From positions 10,199 through 74,198 of the forward strand of contig DDIM01000007.1 in NCBI GenBank assembly GCA_002338525.1: a stretch of DNA of 64,000 nucleotides, read 5' to 3'. The translations under genes were made by a program, and so were the position numbers. The notes under the pieces were generated by a model. The model searched no databases. It was not told the origin of the DNA and saw nothing but the letters and a program-made list of their open reading frames with translations. The DNA is from Micavibrio sp. UBA1850. GTDB lineage: Bacteria > Pseudomonadota > Alphaproteobacteria > Micavibrionales > Micavibrionaceae. Positions 41,675 through 49,128 of this stretch are shown here, one piece after another. Position 1 is the first letter of the stretch, and every line of letters begins with the position of its first letter.

Positions 41675-44059
41675 TTAAGGCTGAGACATTAAAAAGCCGC
41701 TAAAATTAACCTGACTTGTTGTATCACTTCTGAATATTTCAGCCGCTTCACTAGCACTAAGAACTTTATTATAGAGCCTTACATCATCTAATTGACCATT
41801 TAATCGAAATGCTGTGCTGGGGTAGCCCTCATATCGCGCACCAATACTTGCGTTTATGTTGTAATCTGATTGAGGTATAGCACCTCTATAAATTGCGCTA
41901 CCGCCATCTTTAAAAAATGTTACATTACCTCCATTATCTACACTGGCAATAACATGCGTCCACGTATTAAGCGGAATTGAGTGCCCATTTACGACTGTCG
42001 ATAAGCCACGCGCGCGGATATCTCCAAAATGAACATAGTATTGGAATTGTGTATTATTGCCGTTTCGAATACCAAATATCGTACCGTCGCTTTGCCGGTT
42101 AATCCAAGCCGATACGGAAAACGCCGGTGAAATGTTGAGAGAGCTAGATCCTGTCGCAGGCCCTAAATCGATAACATCATTACTGCCATCAAAATCAAGC
42201 GCTTCATTATCTGGACCGTTTACAAGATCTGCTGTTGAAAGCCCCCCTGCAAACACACCATCATTATTCTCAAGTGACCTATCATAAGCCGTAGTCGCAT
42301 CAACCCACTGTGTGTCAAATGTCCAGTGCCCAATAAGCCCATTATTTATGGGGGCGCCGTAGTATATTTGCGGTGCGGTGCCTATTGACGGAGCATCTGT
42401 GTCAGGCCCACTTGCGCGTCCCCACCAATTATTTTTAGCAGACAACGTGCGCCCATCATAATCAATAGCCAGATCTTCCAAGCCATTACCATATAAGAGA
42501 TTACCCCCTTCAGACGCTAATGATCCGCCCCCTAAATCAATGTCGAACTGCGCGTTGGTATCGTCATAAATGGCAATGCCGTGTTGTGTATTAGAGGTCG
42601 TAGCTGTACGCTCAACCATCGCAGACACCGCCCCACTATTGGAGGCATGAACATATATCCCGTGGCGCGCATTTTGAACAACAACATCATGTATGCGCGT
42701 ATTTAATGCACTCTCCCCAGCGCCATCAGCTAAAACGGCGATACCATCACGGCCTGTTAGCCCGTTATCAATTCTTACGCCCGCAACTCTTACATTATCA
42801 GCGTCAATAGTTACGCCATCTTCACCGTTATTGATATTTCCAATAGTCGGCGCAATAGAGGCCGGCGCAATCAAAACAGAAGTGGGGCTTGCCCCATTTG
42901 CGGTTTTAAACACGTTTCCATCATAAACAAAATCAACCCCTGATCCGATAAGTTGCTGCCCCTCCTTATCAAGAGTTATCCCTTGATTTTGGCCTGTGCT
43001 ATTACCAAAACCATTTTTAACATAAATGATTGTGTGTTCTTCGGCATTATTTTGCGCATCAATAAGTGTGTTGTATGGTGCCTCGGCACTTCCGTCTCCG
43101 CCAGCATCCGCTGAATTATCAACTGTTATAACCTTTTGCGTGCGTCCTGTTTGTGCGTTAAGAACCTTTACACGCCCACCCGTATCCGTCACAATATCGC
43201 CCGTGACAATATCTATGTCGCGCTCGGGACTTTCATCAAGGCGCGCTTTCAACCCCTCACTTCGGTAACTGCGCTTGTTTCCAAATGGAAAACGAATGGT
43301 GGCCTCCAAGAAGCCTTGGGCTCCGCGTTCATCATCCCTTTGAAACCGCGTACCCAGTTGTATATTTTCGCTTATGTCTGTGGCAAGGCGAACACGCCAG
43401 CCGGCAACATCTTCAGTATTATCACCATTAAAATAATAGCCCCCCGCATACGCGCGAAACGAGTCAGTATACTCTTTTGCAAAATCTACGTAATCGCTTA
43501 ACTCAAAACCAAACTCCAGATCCAAACCATGTAAAGGCTCTTCAAAGACCTTACCGTTTGTATCCACTGTAATGCCCGTTCCGCTTAACTGTGCTCCCTG
43601 TGGATTTGTAGCAGGTATACTCACCTCATTCCCGCTTGATAAGGGAACGTAGGCATTAACCTTTATATCTGTATCGTAACTAAACCATTCACCGCCTATG
43701 GTTGCTTGATGAAATGTACTGCCTCGCTCTGTAATACGACGATCTATCCATCCATGCACACCGACAATCCCTTTCCCCAATAAGGGGGCTGCCGTCATCG
43801 TTCTATACCCAATGCCTAAATTACCTTCGCGATTATCCTGATCATCGCCCATCAATCGAAGATCACCATACAAAACGCTACGGTCATTTTGTGCGAACGG
43901 CACCCAAAACTCAGTCATAAGAATGGATCGCTCATCTCCCATGCGCCAGTTAACCTCAGCACGCCCCTGTAAAGGTACGCCCTTAGCATAAGAACTTGCA
44001 TGAGTTACCGCGAAAACTGTAAAAGTAATGCAAGAGACTGAAAGTAAAGGATGTGGCAT
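41675..44059 (-). CDS. Inverse autotransporter with right-handed beta-helix and LamG-like passenger
   Basis: 794 aa from the ATG at 44059, which gives a clean signal peptide (PHPLLSVSCITFTVFAVTHASSYA). The frame extends upstream to 44197, but that part is not signal-like. An inverse-autotransporter (intimin-like) barrel occupies about 25-260: GRAEVNWRMGDERSILMTEF, GNLGIGYRTM, GWIDRRITERGSTFHQATIGGEWFSYD. A short linker leads to a parallel beta-helix region (about 320-570, ...VDNSADAGGDGSAEAPYNTLIDAQ typical of DUF1565-like starts). A LamG/concanavalin-type domain closes it (about 580-780, GLIGHWTFDTQW, LDFDGSNDVIDLG, SAWINRQSDGTIF). It should be surface-exposed and bind glycans or other cells. 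Confidence 0.82.
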   Translation of the reverse strand: MPHPLLSVSCITFTVFAVTHASSYAKGVPLQGRAEVNWRMGDERSILMTEFWVPFAQNDRSVLYGDLRLMGDDQDNREGNLGIGYRTMTAAPLLGKGIVGVHGWIDRRITERGSTFHQATIGGEWFSYDTDIKVNAYVPLSSGNEVSIPATNPQGAQLSGTGITVDTNGKVFEEPLHGLDLEFGFELSDYVDFAKEYTDSFRAYAGGYYFNGDNTEDVAGWRVRLATDISENIQLGTRFQRDDERGAQGFLEATIRFPFGNKRSYRSEGLKARLDESPERDIDIVTGDIVTDTGGRVKVLNAQTGRTQKVITVDNSADAGGDGSAEAPYNTLIDAQNNAEEHTIIYVKNGFGNSTGQNQGITLDKEGQQLIGSGVDFVYDGNVFKTANGASPTSVLIAPASIAPTIGNINNGEDGVTIDADNVRVAGVRIDNGLTGRDGIAVLADGAGESALNTRIHDVVVQNARHGIYVHASNSGAVSAMVERTATTSNTQHGIAIYDDTNAQFDIDLGGGSLASEGGNLLYGNGLEDLAIDYDGRTLSAKNNWWGRASGPDTDAPSIGTAPQIYYGAPINNGLIGHWTFDTQWVDATTAYDRSLENNDGVFAGGLSTADLVNGPDNEALDFDGSNDVIDLGPATGSSSLNISPAFSVSAWINRQSDGTIFGIRNGNNTQFQYYVHFGDIRARGLSTVVNGHSIPLNTWTHVIASVDNGGNVTFFKDGGSAIYRGAIPQSDYNINASIGARYEGYPSTAFRLNGQLDDVRLYNKVLSASEAAEIFRSDTTSQVNFSGFLMSQP

Positions 44060-44221
44060 AAAAATTATAAGTTCGTTGGTACTTGCGTCGTTACACCTTT
44101 TTGCCACATCGTTTTTGGTATGTAAAATTTGTTTTATGATATTTAGGTAAATAGCTGGGGACGCTGCACATAAAAATTTCAAAAAAATATACGTCATTTA
44201 AACAATTTAACTATTTTTCTT

Positions 44222-44246
44222 GGAACTCTTTTTTCGGGTGCGTGTT
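44222..44246 (+). promoter_or_regulatory. Probable EcfG-type promoter of the entericidin gene
   Basis: GGAAC at 44222-44226, 16 bases, TGTT at 44243-44246, 36 bp before the ATG at 44282. One change in the -10, the same as at 18703-18706. Confidence 0.55.
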
Positions 44247-44281
44247 AGTGGGGTAACAAATTAAAAAAAGGAGAACATGTA

Positions 44282-44416
44282 ATGAAAAATTTAAAACTTG
44301 CTACTGTATTGTCACTTGCCGTCGTTAGCCTTGGACTAAGCGCATGCGAAACATTTGAAGGTGCAGGCCGCGATGTTCAACACGCTGGTCAAACAATTGA
44401 AAACGCAGCAGACTAA
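44282..44416 (+). CDS. Entericidin A/B-family small lipoprotein
   Basis: 44 aa. It starts MKNLKLATVL with a lipobox LGLSAC (Cys 22), followed by ETFEGAGRDVQHAGQTIENA, the standard entericidin body. GGAG lies well before the ATG. It anchors to the membrane after lipidation. Entericidin-like genes are frequent general-stress targets in alphaproteobacteria, which fits the EcfG-like promoter. The terminator at 44499-44529 follows. Confidence 0.88.
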   Translation: MKNLKLATVLSLAVVSLGLSACETFEGAGRDVQHAGQTIENAAD

Positions 44417-44498
44417 ATTAAGTCTTGGTAACTTATTTTGTTCTTAAATAAATATGAGCAAAAAAGATAAGAGCCACATGGAAAACAAATTATTAAAA

Positions 44499-44529
44499 AA
44501 CACCGCAGCCTCGCCTGTGGTGTTTTTTT
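44499..44529 (+). terminator. Rho-independent terminator after entericidin
   Basis: Stem AACACCGCAG (44499-44508), loop CCTCGC, CTGTGGTGTT (44515-44524, one G-U), followed by a run of T. Confidence 0.9.
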
Positions 44530-44697
44530 GTTACCGCATTTCATAGCAAATCTGGCAAAGCGCCATGTAATGATCCTGCACACGCCTTGTGCGATCAGAC
44601 ATATATGTTTAATGTCACTTTAGGTTTATTTGAAAATTGGCAAAGTATTCCATTGAACAATTAAATGCCGTAGATAAAAAAAAGAAAGCGTCTATTC

Positions 44698-45369
44698 ATG
44701 ATGACAAAGCGATCCCTCCTATTGATAGCCCCCTTCTTAACATTATTTATAAATTCTGTAGCTAATGCAGGCAATTTCTCTGTTGTTAGCATCATTCATA
44801 ACATAGAAATAGACGGCATATCGCTCACCAGTACAGCCGAAGATATTGAATCCTATATCGCAAGCCAGCCCTCCCTCACATGTGAGCGTGTTGATGTACC
44901 ACAACGGAAAAGCATGGCCCCCAATAGAGCGCCAAAGCCACGCTACCAATACTGGAGTTGCGTCTATGCGCACAGCATAACACCTCAGAATTTAAAAGTT
45001 CAGATGTCAGGCGGTGTTATTACGTACCTAAGTTTTGAAAAAGGCTATGAGACGCCAAAATCATTTAATACCGTCAAAAACCATTTTGCGGATATAAACA
45101 CAAGGTTAAAGGCCGCCGGACTAACATCCAATCAAACCAATTCCAAGAATTTCATGACATATACCGGAGGAGACGTAGAAGGGGCCTCTTCTCCCACATT
45201 TACACAACAATTGAGAGCAAAAGCGACTGTAATGTGTGACAATTTGCCTGTTTCTTATCTGGTAAAGCTAAGCGCTAATAAAACGCCCTCGCAAAACTCA
45301 AACAAAGTGGGAATGACAATTGAACGCAGCACGCACGGCCTTCAGTGTGGCACTGTAACGTCATTGTAA
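44698..45369 (+). CDS. Exported protein of unknown function
   Basis: 223 aa. Signal peptide 1-24 (TKRSLLLIAPFLTLFINSVANA|GNF). The mature protein has four Cys (LTCERV, YWSCVY, VMCDNL, LQCGTV), probably two disulfides. Its pattern IDGISLTSTAEDIESYIASQP is seen in small periplasmic proteins whose start describes a threshold-like repeat. No known family recognised. It ends 17 bp before the antiporter gene, possibly one operon. Confidence 0.6.
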   Translation: MMTKRSLLLIAPFLTLFINSVANAGNFSVVSIIHNIEIDGISLTSTAEDIESYIASQPSLTCERVDVPQRKSMAPNRAPKPRYQYWSCVYAHSITPQNLKVQMSGGVITYLSFEKGYETPKSFNTVKNHFADINTRLKAAGLTSNQTNSKNFMTYTGGDVEGASSPTFTQQLRAKATVMCDNLPVSYLVKLSANKTPSQNSNKVGMTIERSTHGLQCGTVTSL

Positions 45370-45386
45370 ATTGTAAATTTATTAAT

Positions 45387-46601
45387 ATGGATGTTTATTT
45401 TTTTATCATTGCTGTGATCGGATTTGTCTCAATGAGCATTTCTTGGATCACTCACTTATTCAACAAAATATATATATCATACCCTATAATATTTTTGCTC
45501 ATGGGGATGGCTCTCTACAGTATTTTTGACACCCTCCCAATGGCCTCCCCCCTCAATGCAGAAAAATTTACCGTCCATTTCACGGAAATAGTCGTTGTGA
45601 TCGCGCTCATGGGTACGGGCTTGCGGTTGGATAGATCTTTCAACATAAAAAATTGGCGCATACCTCTTTTGCTTGTCACAGTCACCATGGGCATATCTAT
45701 TGCGGTTTTAACAGCCATCGGTCATTTCTGGTTAGGGTGGGGTCTAGCCACAGCTATTTTGCTTGGCGCCGTGCTGGCCCCTACCGATCCGGTGCTTGCA
45801 GCAGATGTACAAGTTGGCCCCCCGAACGAGAAAAAAGAGGGGAATGTAAAATTTTCCCTAACGGCAGAAGCTGGATTAAACGACGGAATGGCATTTCCTT
45901 TTGTGTGGCTTGCAATTGGGCTATTAATGGCAACTCAAACGGGCGAGGGCTTTTTAACAAACTGGATTTTGAAAGACGTTTTGTATCGTTTGGGAACTGG
46001 TATTTTATTGGGGTTTTTGGGAGGCAAACTCATCACCTATCTATACTTCCATTTAGTAGAAAAACACAAAGCCTTCACCGTCAGAGAGGGTCTGGTTGGC
46101 TTATCTACAGCATTACTGGTTTATGGCGTTACCGAGCTCTTTCACGGATACGGGTTCATCGCCGTGTTTATCGCCGCCATCACAATCCGTAATTATGAGA
46201 TGGATCACGAATACCACAAAACGCTTCACGCCTTTATTGATCAGGTCGAACGTATACTTATTGCAATATTGTTGGTTTTATTTGGGGGCAGTATCGTAGA
46301 TGGTATTTTAGGCCACTTAACCCTGCCTCTTGTGATCATCGCCCTTGCATTCATATTTTTGATACGTCCACTGTCTGGCCTTTGCGCATTGGCGCCTCTA
46401 AAAACGCCTTTCAAAGAAAAACTAGTGATTAGCTTTTTAGGCATTAAGGGCGTGGGCTCTTTCTTTTATCTTTCTTTTGCTTTTGAAAAAGCCTCTTTCC
46501 CCCACAAAGAAGAGCTGTGGTCTCTCATATCGTGCATCGTACTGATTTCGATAGTACTTCACGGTATCGTTGCAGCCGCGCTTATTCAAAAAACCAAATA
46601 A
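45387..46601 (+). CDS. CPA1-family sodium/proton antiporter (NhaP-like)
   Basis: 404 aa from the ATG at 45387; the frame is open back to 45345 but that part lacks signals. About 12 membrane segments. Conserved GAVLAPTDPVLAADVQVG and the ion-binding helix LTAEAGLNDGMAFPFVWLAIG (ND motif) identify a CPA1 antiporter. LFGGSIVDGILG and LGIKGVGSFFYLSFAF are later helices. It exchanges Na+ or K+ for H+ at the inner membrane, fitting the stress surroundings. No regulatory cytoplasmic tail. Confidence 0.9.
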   Translation: MDVYFFIIAVIGFVSMSISWITHLFNKIYISYPIIFLLMGMALYSIFDTLPMASPLNAEKFTVHFTEIVVVIALMGTGLRLDRSFNIKNWRIPLLLVTVTMGISIAVLTAIGHFWLGWGLATAILLGAVLAPTDPVLAADVQVGPPNEKKEGNVKFSLTAEAGLNDGMAFPFVWLAIGLLMATQTGEGFLTNWILKDVLYRLGTGILLGFLGGKLITYLYFHLVEKHKAFTVREGLVGLSTALLVYGVTELFHGYGFIAVFIAAITIRNYEMDHEYHKTLHAFIDQVERILIAILLVLFGGSIVDGILGHLTLPLVIIALAFIFLIRPLSGLCALAPLKTPFKEKLVISFLGIKGVGSFFYLSFAFEKASFPHKEELWSLISCIVLISIVLHGIVAAALIQKTK

Positions 46602-46648
46602 GCATTTTTGCAGGCTAATCCTTAACGTCTTTTACGCGCGTTAATTTA

Positions 46649-46673
46649 GGAACGAATTCTATTCTACAACGTT
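46649..46673 (+). promoter_or_regulatory. EcfG-type promoter, perfect match
   Basis: GGAAC at 46649-46653, exactly 16 bases, CGTT at 46670-46673, 28 bp before the ATG at 46702. Both cores match the consensus exactly. Confidence 0.85.
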
Positions 46674-46701
46674 GGTTGAATATCAAACGAAAGGAATAGC
46701 C

Positions 46702-47100
46702 ATGAAAAATATACCTGAAAATACATTAATTGTTATCGCCGATGGAGAAGTAGCAAAGCTATTTAAAAACACCGCAAATAATGATGTAAAAATTGAAAGC
46801 CTTGGTGATATGAATTTCGACTATCTTGAAAATAAGGGGCCTTCAACGCTCCCCCCTGAAACATCAGATAAAGAAACGGATGAGGCGACGCTCGCCAAAC
46901 ATATCGCAACCGACCTTTATAAACGTGCACATGAGGGACAGTTCGATAATTTAGTCTTGGTTGCAGACCCTCAAACTCTTGGACAAATTCGTGCAAATCT
47001 ACATGATGAAGTTATCCAAAAAACCATTTCAGAAATTCCAAAAACACTGACAAACTCTACCATCGACGATATTGAAAAAAGTCTGATGGCTGCGGCTTAG
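46702..47100 (+). CDS. Host-attachment (baeRF-like) family protein
   Basis: 132 aa, soluble, from the ATG at 46702 with AAAGGA upstream; an in-frame start at 46672 would lie inside the promoter. Seen: NTLIVIADGEVAKLFKN, TDEATLAKHIATDLYKRAHEGQFDNLVLVADPQTLGQIRANL and SEIPKTLTNSTIDDIEKSL. This is the family first named for Agrobacterium attachment, now placed with eRF1-like baeRF domains. The molecular role is unsettled; a ribosome-linked or stress function is plausible. Perfect EcfG promoter, strong terminator: a single stress gene. Confidence 0.85.
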   Translation: MKNIPENTLIVIADGEVAKLFKNTANNDVKIESLGDMNFDYLENKGPSTLPPETSDKETDEATLAKHIATDLYKRAHEGQFDNLVLVADPQTLGQIRANLHDEVIQKTISEIPKTLTNSTIDDIEKSLMAAA

Positions 47101-47118
47101 TCTTAAACTTGTCTTATG

Positions 47119-47168
47119 TTGATGTCAGGTCATTTAATAGAACGCCTGACATCAATGTGTCTTTTTTT
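47119..47168 (+). terminator. Rho-independent terminator
   Basis: 11-bp perfect stem TTGATGTCAGG (47119-47129) and CCTGACATCAA (47145-47155), then TGTGTC and a T run to 47168. It also sits at the 3' end of the convergent TetR gene. Confidence 0.85.
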
Positions 47169-47186
47169 GAATAAACTGTATATTTT

Positions 47187-47816
47187 TTAACGACTGGATA
47201 TACTGTCTTTCAATATACAATTAAAAAATAATCCAACCAGCTCTGGGGCTTTTGTCTGAATTGCATATGTATCAGGCTCGTCCAGATATTGGTAAAGAAT
47301 TCCCTTCATGTAACAGAACATGCCCTCCGTCATAGTCTGAGGATCTATGTCTTTGAGAAAACGACCGGTGTCTTTGTACTTTTTGAAATACGCCTCAAAA
47401 GCTCGAACACCCTCTTCCTGTTTTTTTCTGTGTTGCTCTTTGTAAGGCGCCAACTCACCAGAATAACTACATTTCCTCAAAAACAAGGTTAAAGCTTGCC
47501 TTCTTGGTTCATCCTTTTCTAGATCAAGGAGTAGCTTAATCCATAATTCACGAAGCTGCTCGACAGGGTTAGAGTGTTCTTCCTTCAACCCCTCTAAAAC
47601 ACTATCCAAAAAAGGTTGGTACATACGCTCGTGTAGCGCATCAAAAATCTCTACTTTATTTTCGAAATGCCAATAAACGGCTCCTCTTGTCACATTGGCA
47701 CCTTTGGCAATGTCATTCAATGTAGTACGCGACACACCCTTCTCAGAAAAGATTCGCACCGCTGAACGTAAAAGGTCGTCTCTTGTTTTTTTGGCCTCTT
47801 CTTTTGTTCGCTTCAT
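47187..47816 (-). CDS. TetR-family repressor of the RND efflux operon
   Basis: 209 aa from the ATG at 47816; the frame runs open to 48011, but MKRTKEEAKKTRDDLLRSAV is the standard AcrR/TtgR start. Helix-turn-helix at about 25-50 (FSEKGVSRTTLNDIAKGANVTRGAVYWHF). The C-terminal ligand domain has AcrR-like KEEHSNPVEQLRELWIKLLLDLEKDEPRRQALTLFLRKCSY. It is divergent from the efflux genes, with the perfect palindrome 47843-47864 between, so it should repress both directions and release on binding toxic hydrophobic compounds. Confidence 0.93.
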   Translation of the reverse strand: MKRTKEEAKKTRDDLLRSAVRIFSEKGVSRTTLNDIAKGANVTRGAVYWHFENKVEIFDALHERMYQPFLDSVLEGLKEEHSNPVEQLRELWIKLLLDLEKDEPRRQALTLFLRKCSYSGELAPYKEQHRKKQEEGVRAFEAYFKKYKDTGRFLKDIDPQTMTEGMFCYMKGILYQYLDEPDTYAIQTKAPELVGLFFNCILKDSISSR

Positions 47817-47834
47817 TAATAGCAATCCTTTCGC

Positions 47835-47864
47835 TTGACAATAAACATACATGGATGTATGTTT
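47835..47864 (+). promoter_or_regulatory. Efflux operon promoter and TetR operator
   Basis: Perfect inverted repeat AAACATACAT-GG-ATGTATGTTT (47843-47864), close to the known AcrR operator core (TACATACATT...AATGTATGTA). It covers the spacer and -10 of a strong plus-strand promoter: TTGACA at 47835-47840, 17 bases, TATGTT at 47858-47863. A repressor bound here would block the polymerase directly. Confidence 0.8.
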
Positions 47865-47931
47865 TAAATATAGCTCTAATTTTAAAATTTGTCCAGCTTT
47901 GTAAAGGCTAGAAAAGAAGAAAGACCCAATT

Positions 47932-49122
47932 ATGAAAAAAACTTTTTTTGTATTGATATTAGCAATTTTAATAGCTGGAGCCGGTTGGTATTGGTGGTCT
48001 TCTTCACACAAAGGTGAAGATCAAAATGCTCAATCAGCAGGCGGTATGCCGCCGCAATCTGTTGCCGTACTTGACCTTACAACCGAAACGATTACATATT
48101 CACATCAGTTACCAGGTCGTATTTCGCCTTTCCGTCAATCGCAGGTAAGACCACAAGTAGATGGTATCATCACCGAACGTTTATTCGAAGAAGGTGCTGA
48201 CGTTGAAAAAGGACAACAGCTATATCAGATTGATGATGCCCGCTATGAAGCTGCACTCAACAGTGCAAAGGCTGATTTAAAAAGCGCTAAAGCCAATGTA
48301 AAAACTGTAGAAGCAAGAACAAAGCGTTACGAAGAACTCGTCAAAATTGATGCGGTCAGTAAACAAGAATATGACGATGCCAAAGCGCAGTTTGATCAAG
48401 CCAAGGCCGCCATTGCCGTGGCGCAAGCAGCCGTCGATTTAGCAAAAGTAAATCTGGATTATACTAAAGTGTACGCGCCAATTTCAGGGCGTATCAGTCG
48501 CTCTTTTGTAACTGAGGGAACATTGGTAACAGCCAATCAATCACAAAACCTCGCAACCATTACTCAACTTGATCCAGTCTATATTGATATTCAACAATCA
48601 GGCAGTGAAGCCATGTCTTTGCGCTCTCGTATGATGGGAAAAGACACCGTGTCTGTTGAGCTTGTTCTCGACGAAAAAACAGGCAAGGCCTACCCTCATG
48701 AAGGAACACTAAAATTTTCCGAAGTGACCGTCGATGAGACAACAGGCTCTATTGCACTCAGAGCTTTAATGCCTAACCCTGAGGGAATTTTGTTACCCGG
48801 ACTATTTGTCCGCGCAGATCTTAACCTCGGTGAGGCTGAGGTTGTACTTGTTCCTCAAAGAGCAACCACACGAACACCTGATGGAAACTTAACGGTTTGG
48901 ACTGTTGATGCAGATAACAAAGCGCAACAGCGCTCTATCGAAGTTGAGCGGGCATATAAAGATAATTGGGTCGTATCCAGCGGTCTAAAGGCTGGAGACA
49001 GCGTTATTGTGGAAGGATATCAAAAAGTCAGTGCAGGCGCTGCGGTCTCCCCCACCCCTTGGAAGAAAAACAACAAATCAGAAGACACGCCTCAATCGAA
49101 TTCTACAGGCGCTAAGGAGTAA
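47932..49122 (+). CDS. RND efflux adaptor (AcrA/MexA-like)
   Basis: 396 aa periplasmic adaptor. N-terminal membrane anchor (FFVLILAILIAGAGWYW; no lipobox Cys). First lipoyl half is QVRPQVDGIITERLFEEGADVEKGQQLYQIDD; the alpha-hairpin is at about 100-170 (LKSAKANVKTVEARTKRYEEL, QAAVDLAKVNLDYTKVYAPISGRI). Beta-barrel and membrane-proximal domains follow to about 375. It joins the pump (49129) to the outer-membrane channel (52295). First gene of the operon, 68 bp after the operator. Confidence 0.95.
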   Translation: MKKTFFVLILAILIAGAGWYWWSSSHKGEDQNAQSAGGMPPQSVAVLDLTTETITYSHQLPGRISPFRQSQVRPQVDGIITERLFEEGADVEKGQQLYQIDDARYEAALNSAKADLKSAKANVKTVEARTKRYEELVKIDAVSKQEYDDAKAQFDQAKAAIAVAQAAVDLAKVNLDYTKVYAPISGRISRSFVTEGTLVTANQSQNLATITQLDPVYIDIQQSGSEAMSLRSRMMGKDTVSVELVLDEKTGKAYPHEGTLKFSEVTVDETTGSIALRALMPNPEGILLPGLFVRADLNLGEAEVVLVPQRATTRTPDGNLTVWTVDADNKAQQRSIEVERAYKDNWVVSSGLKAGDSVIVEGYQKVSAGAAVSPTPWKKNNKSEDTPQSNSTGAKE

Positions 49123-49128
49123 ATTATA

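Noticed and set aside
45653..46192. 179-codon plus-strand frame inside the antiporter gene
   Set aside because: Out-of-frame shadow of a clear CPA1 antiporter; the sequence is Arg/Ser/Cys-rich and unlike a protein.
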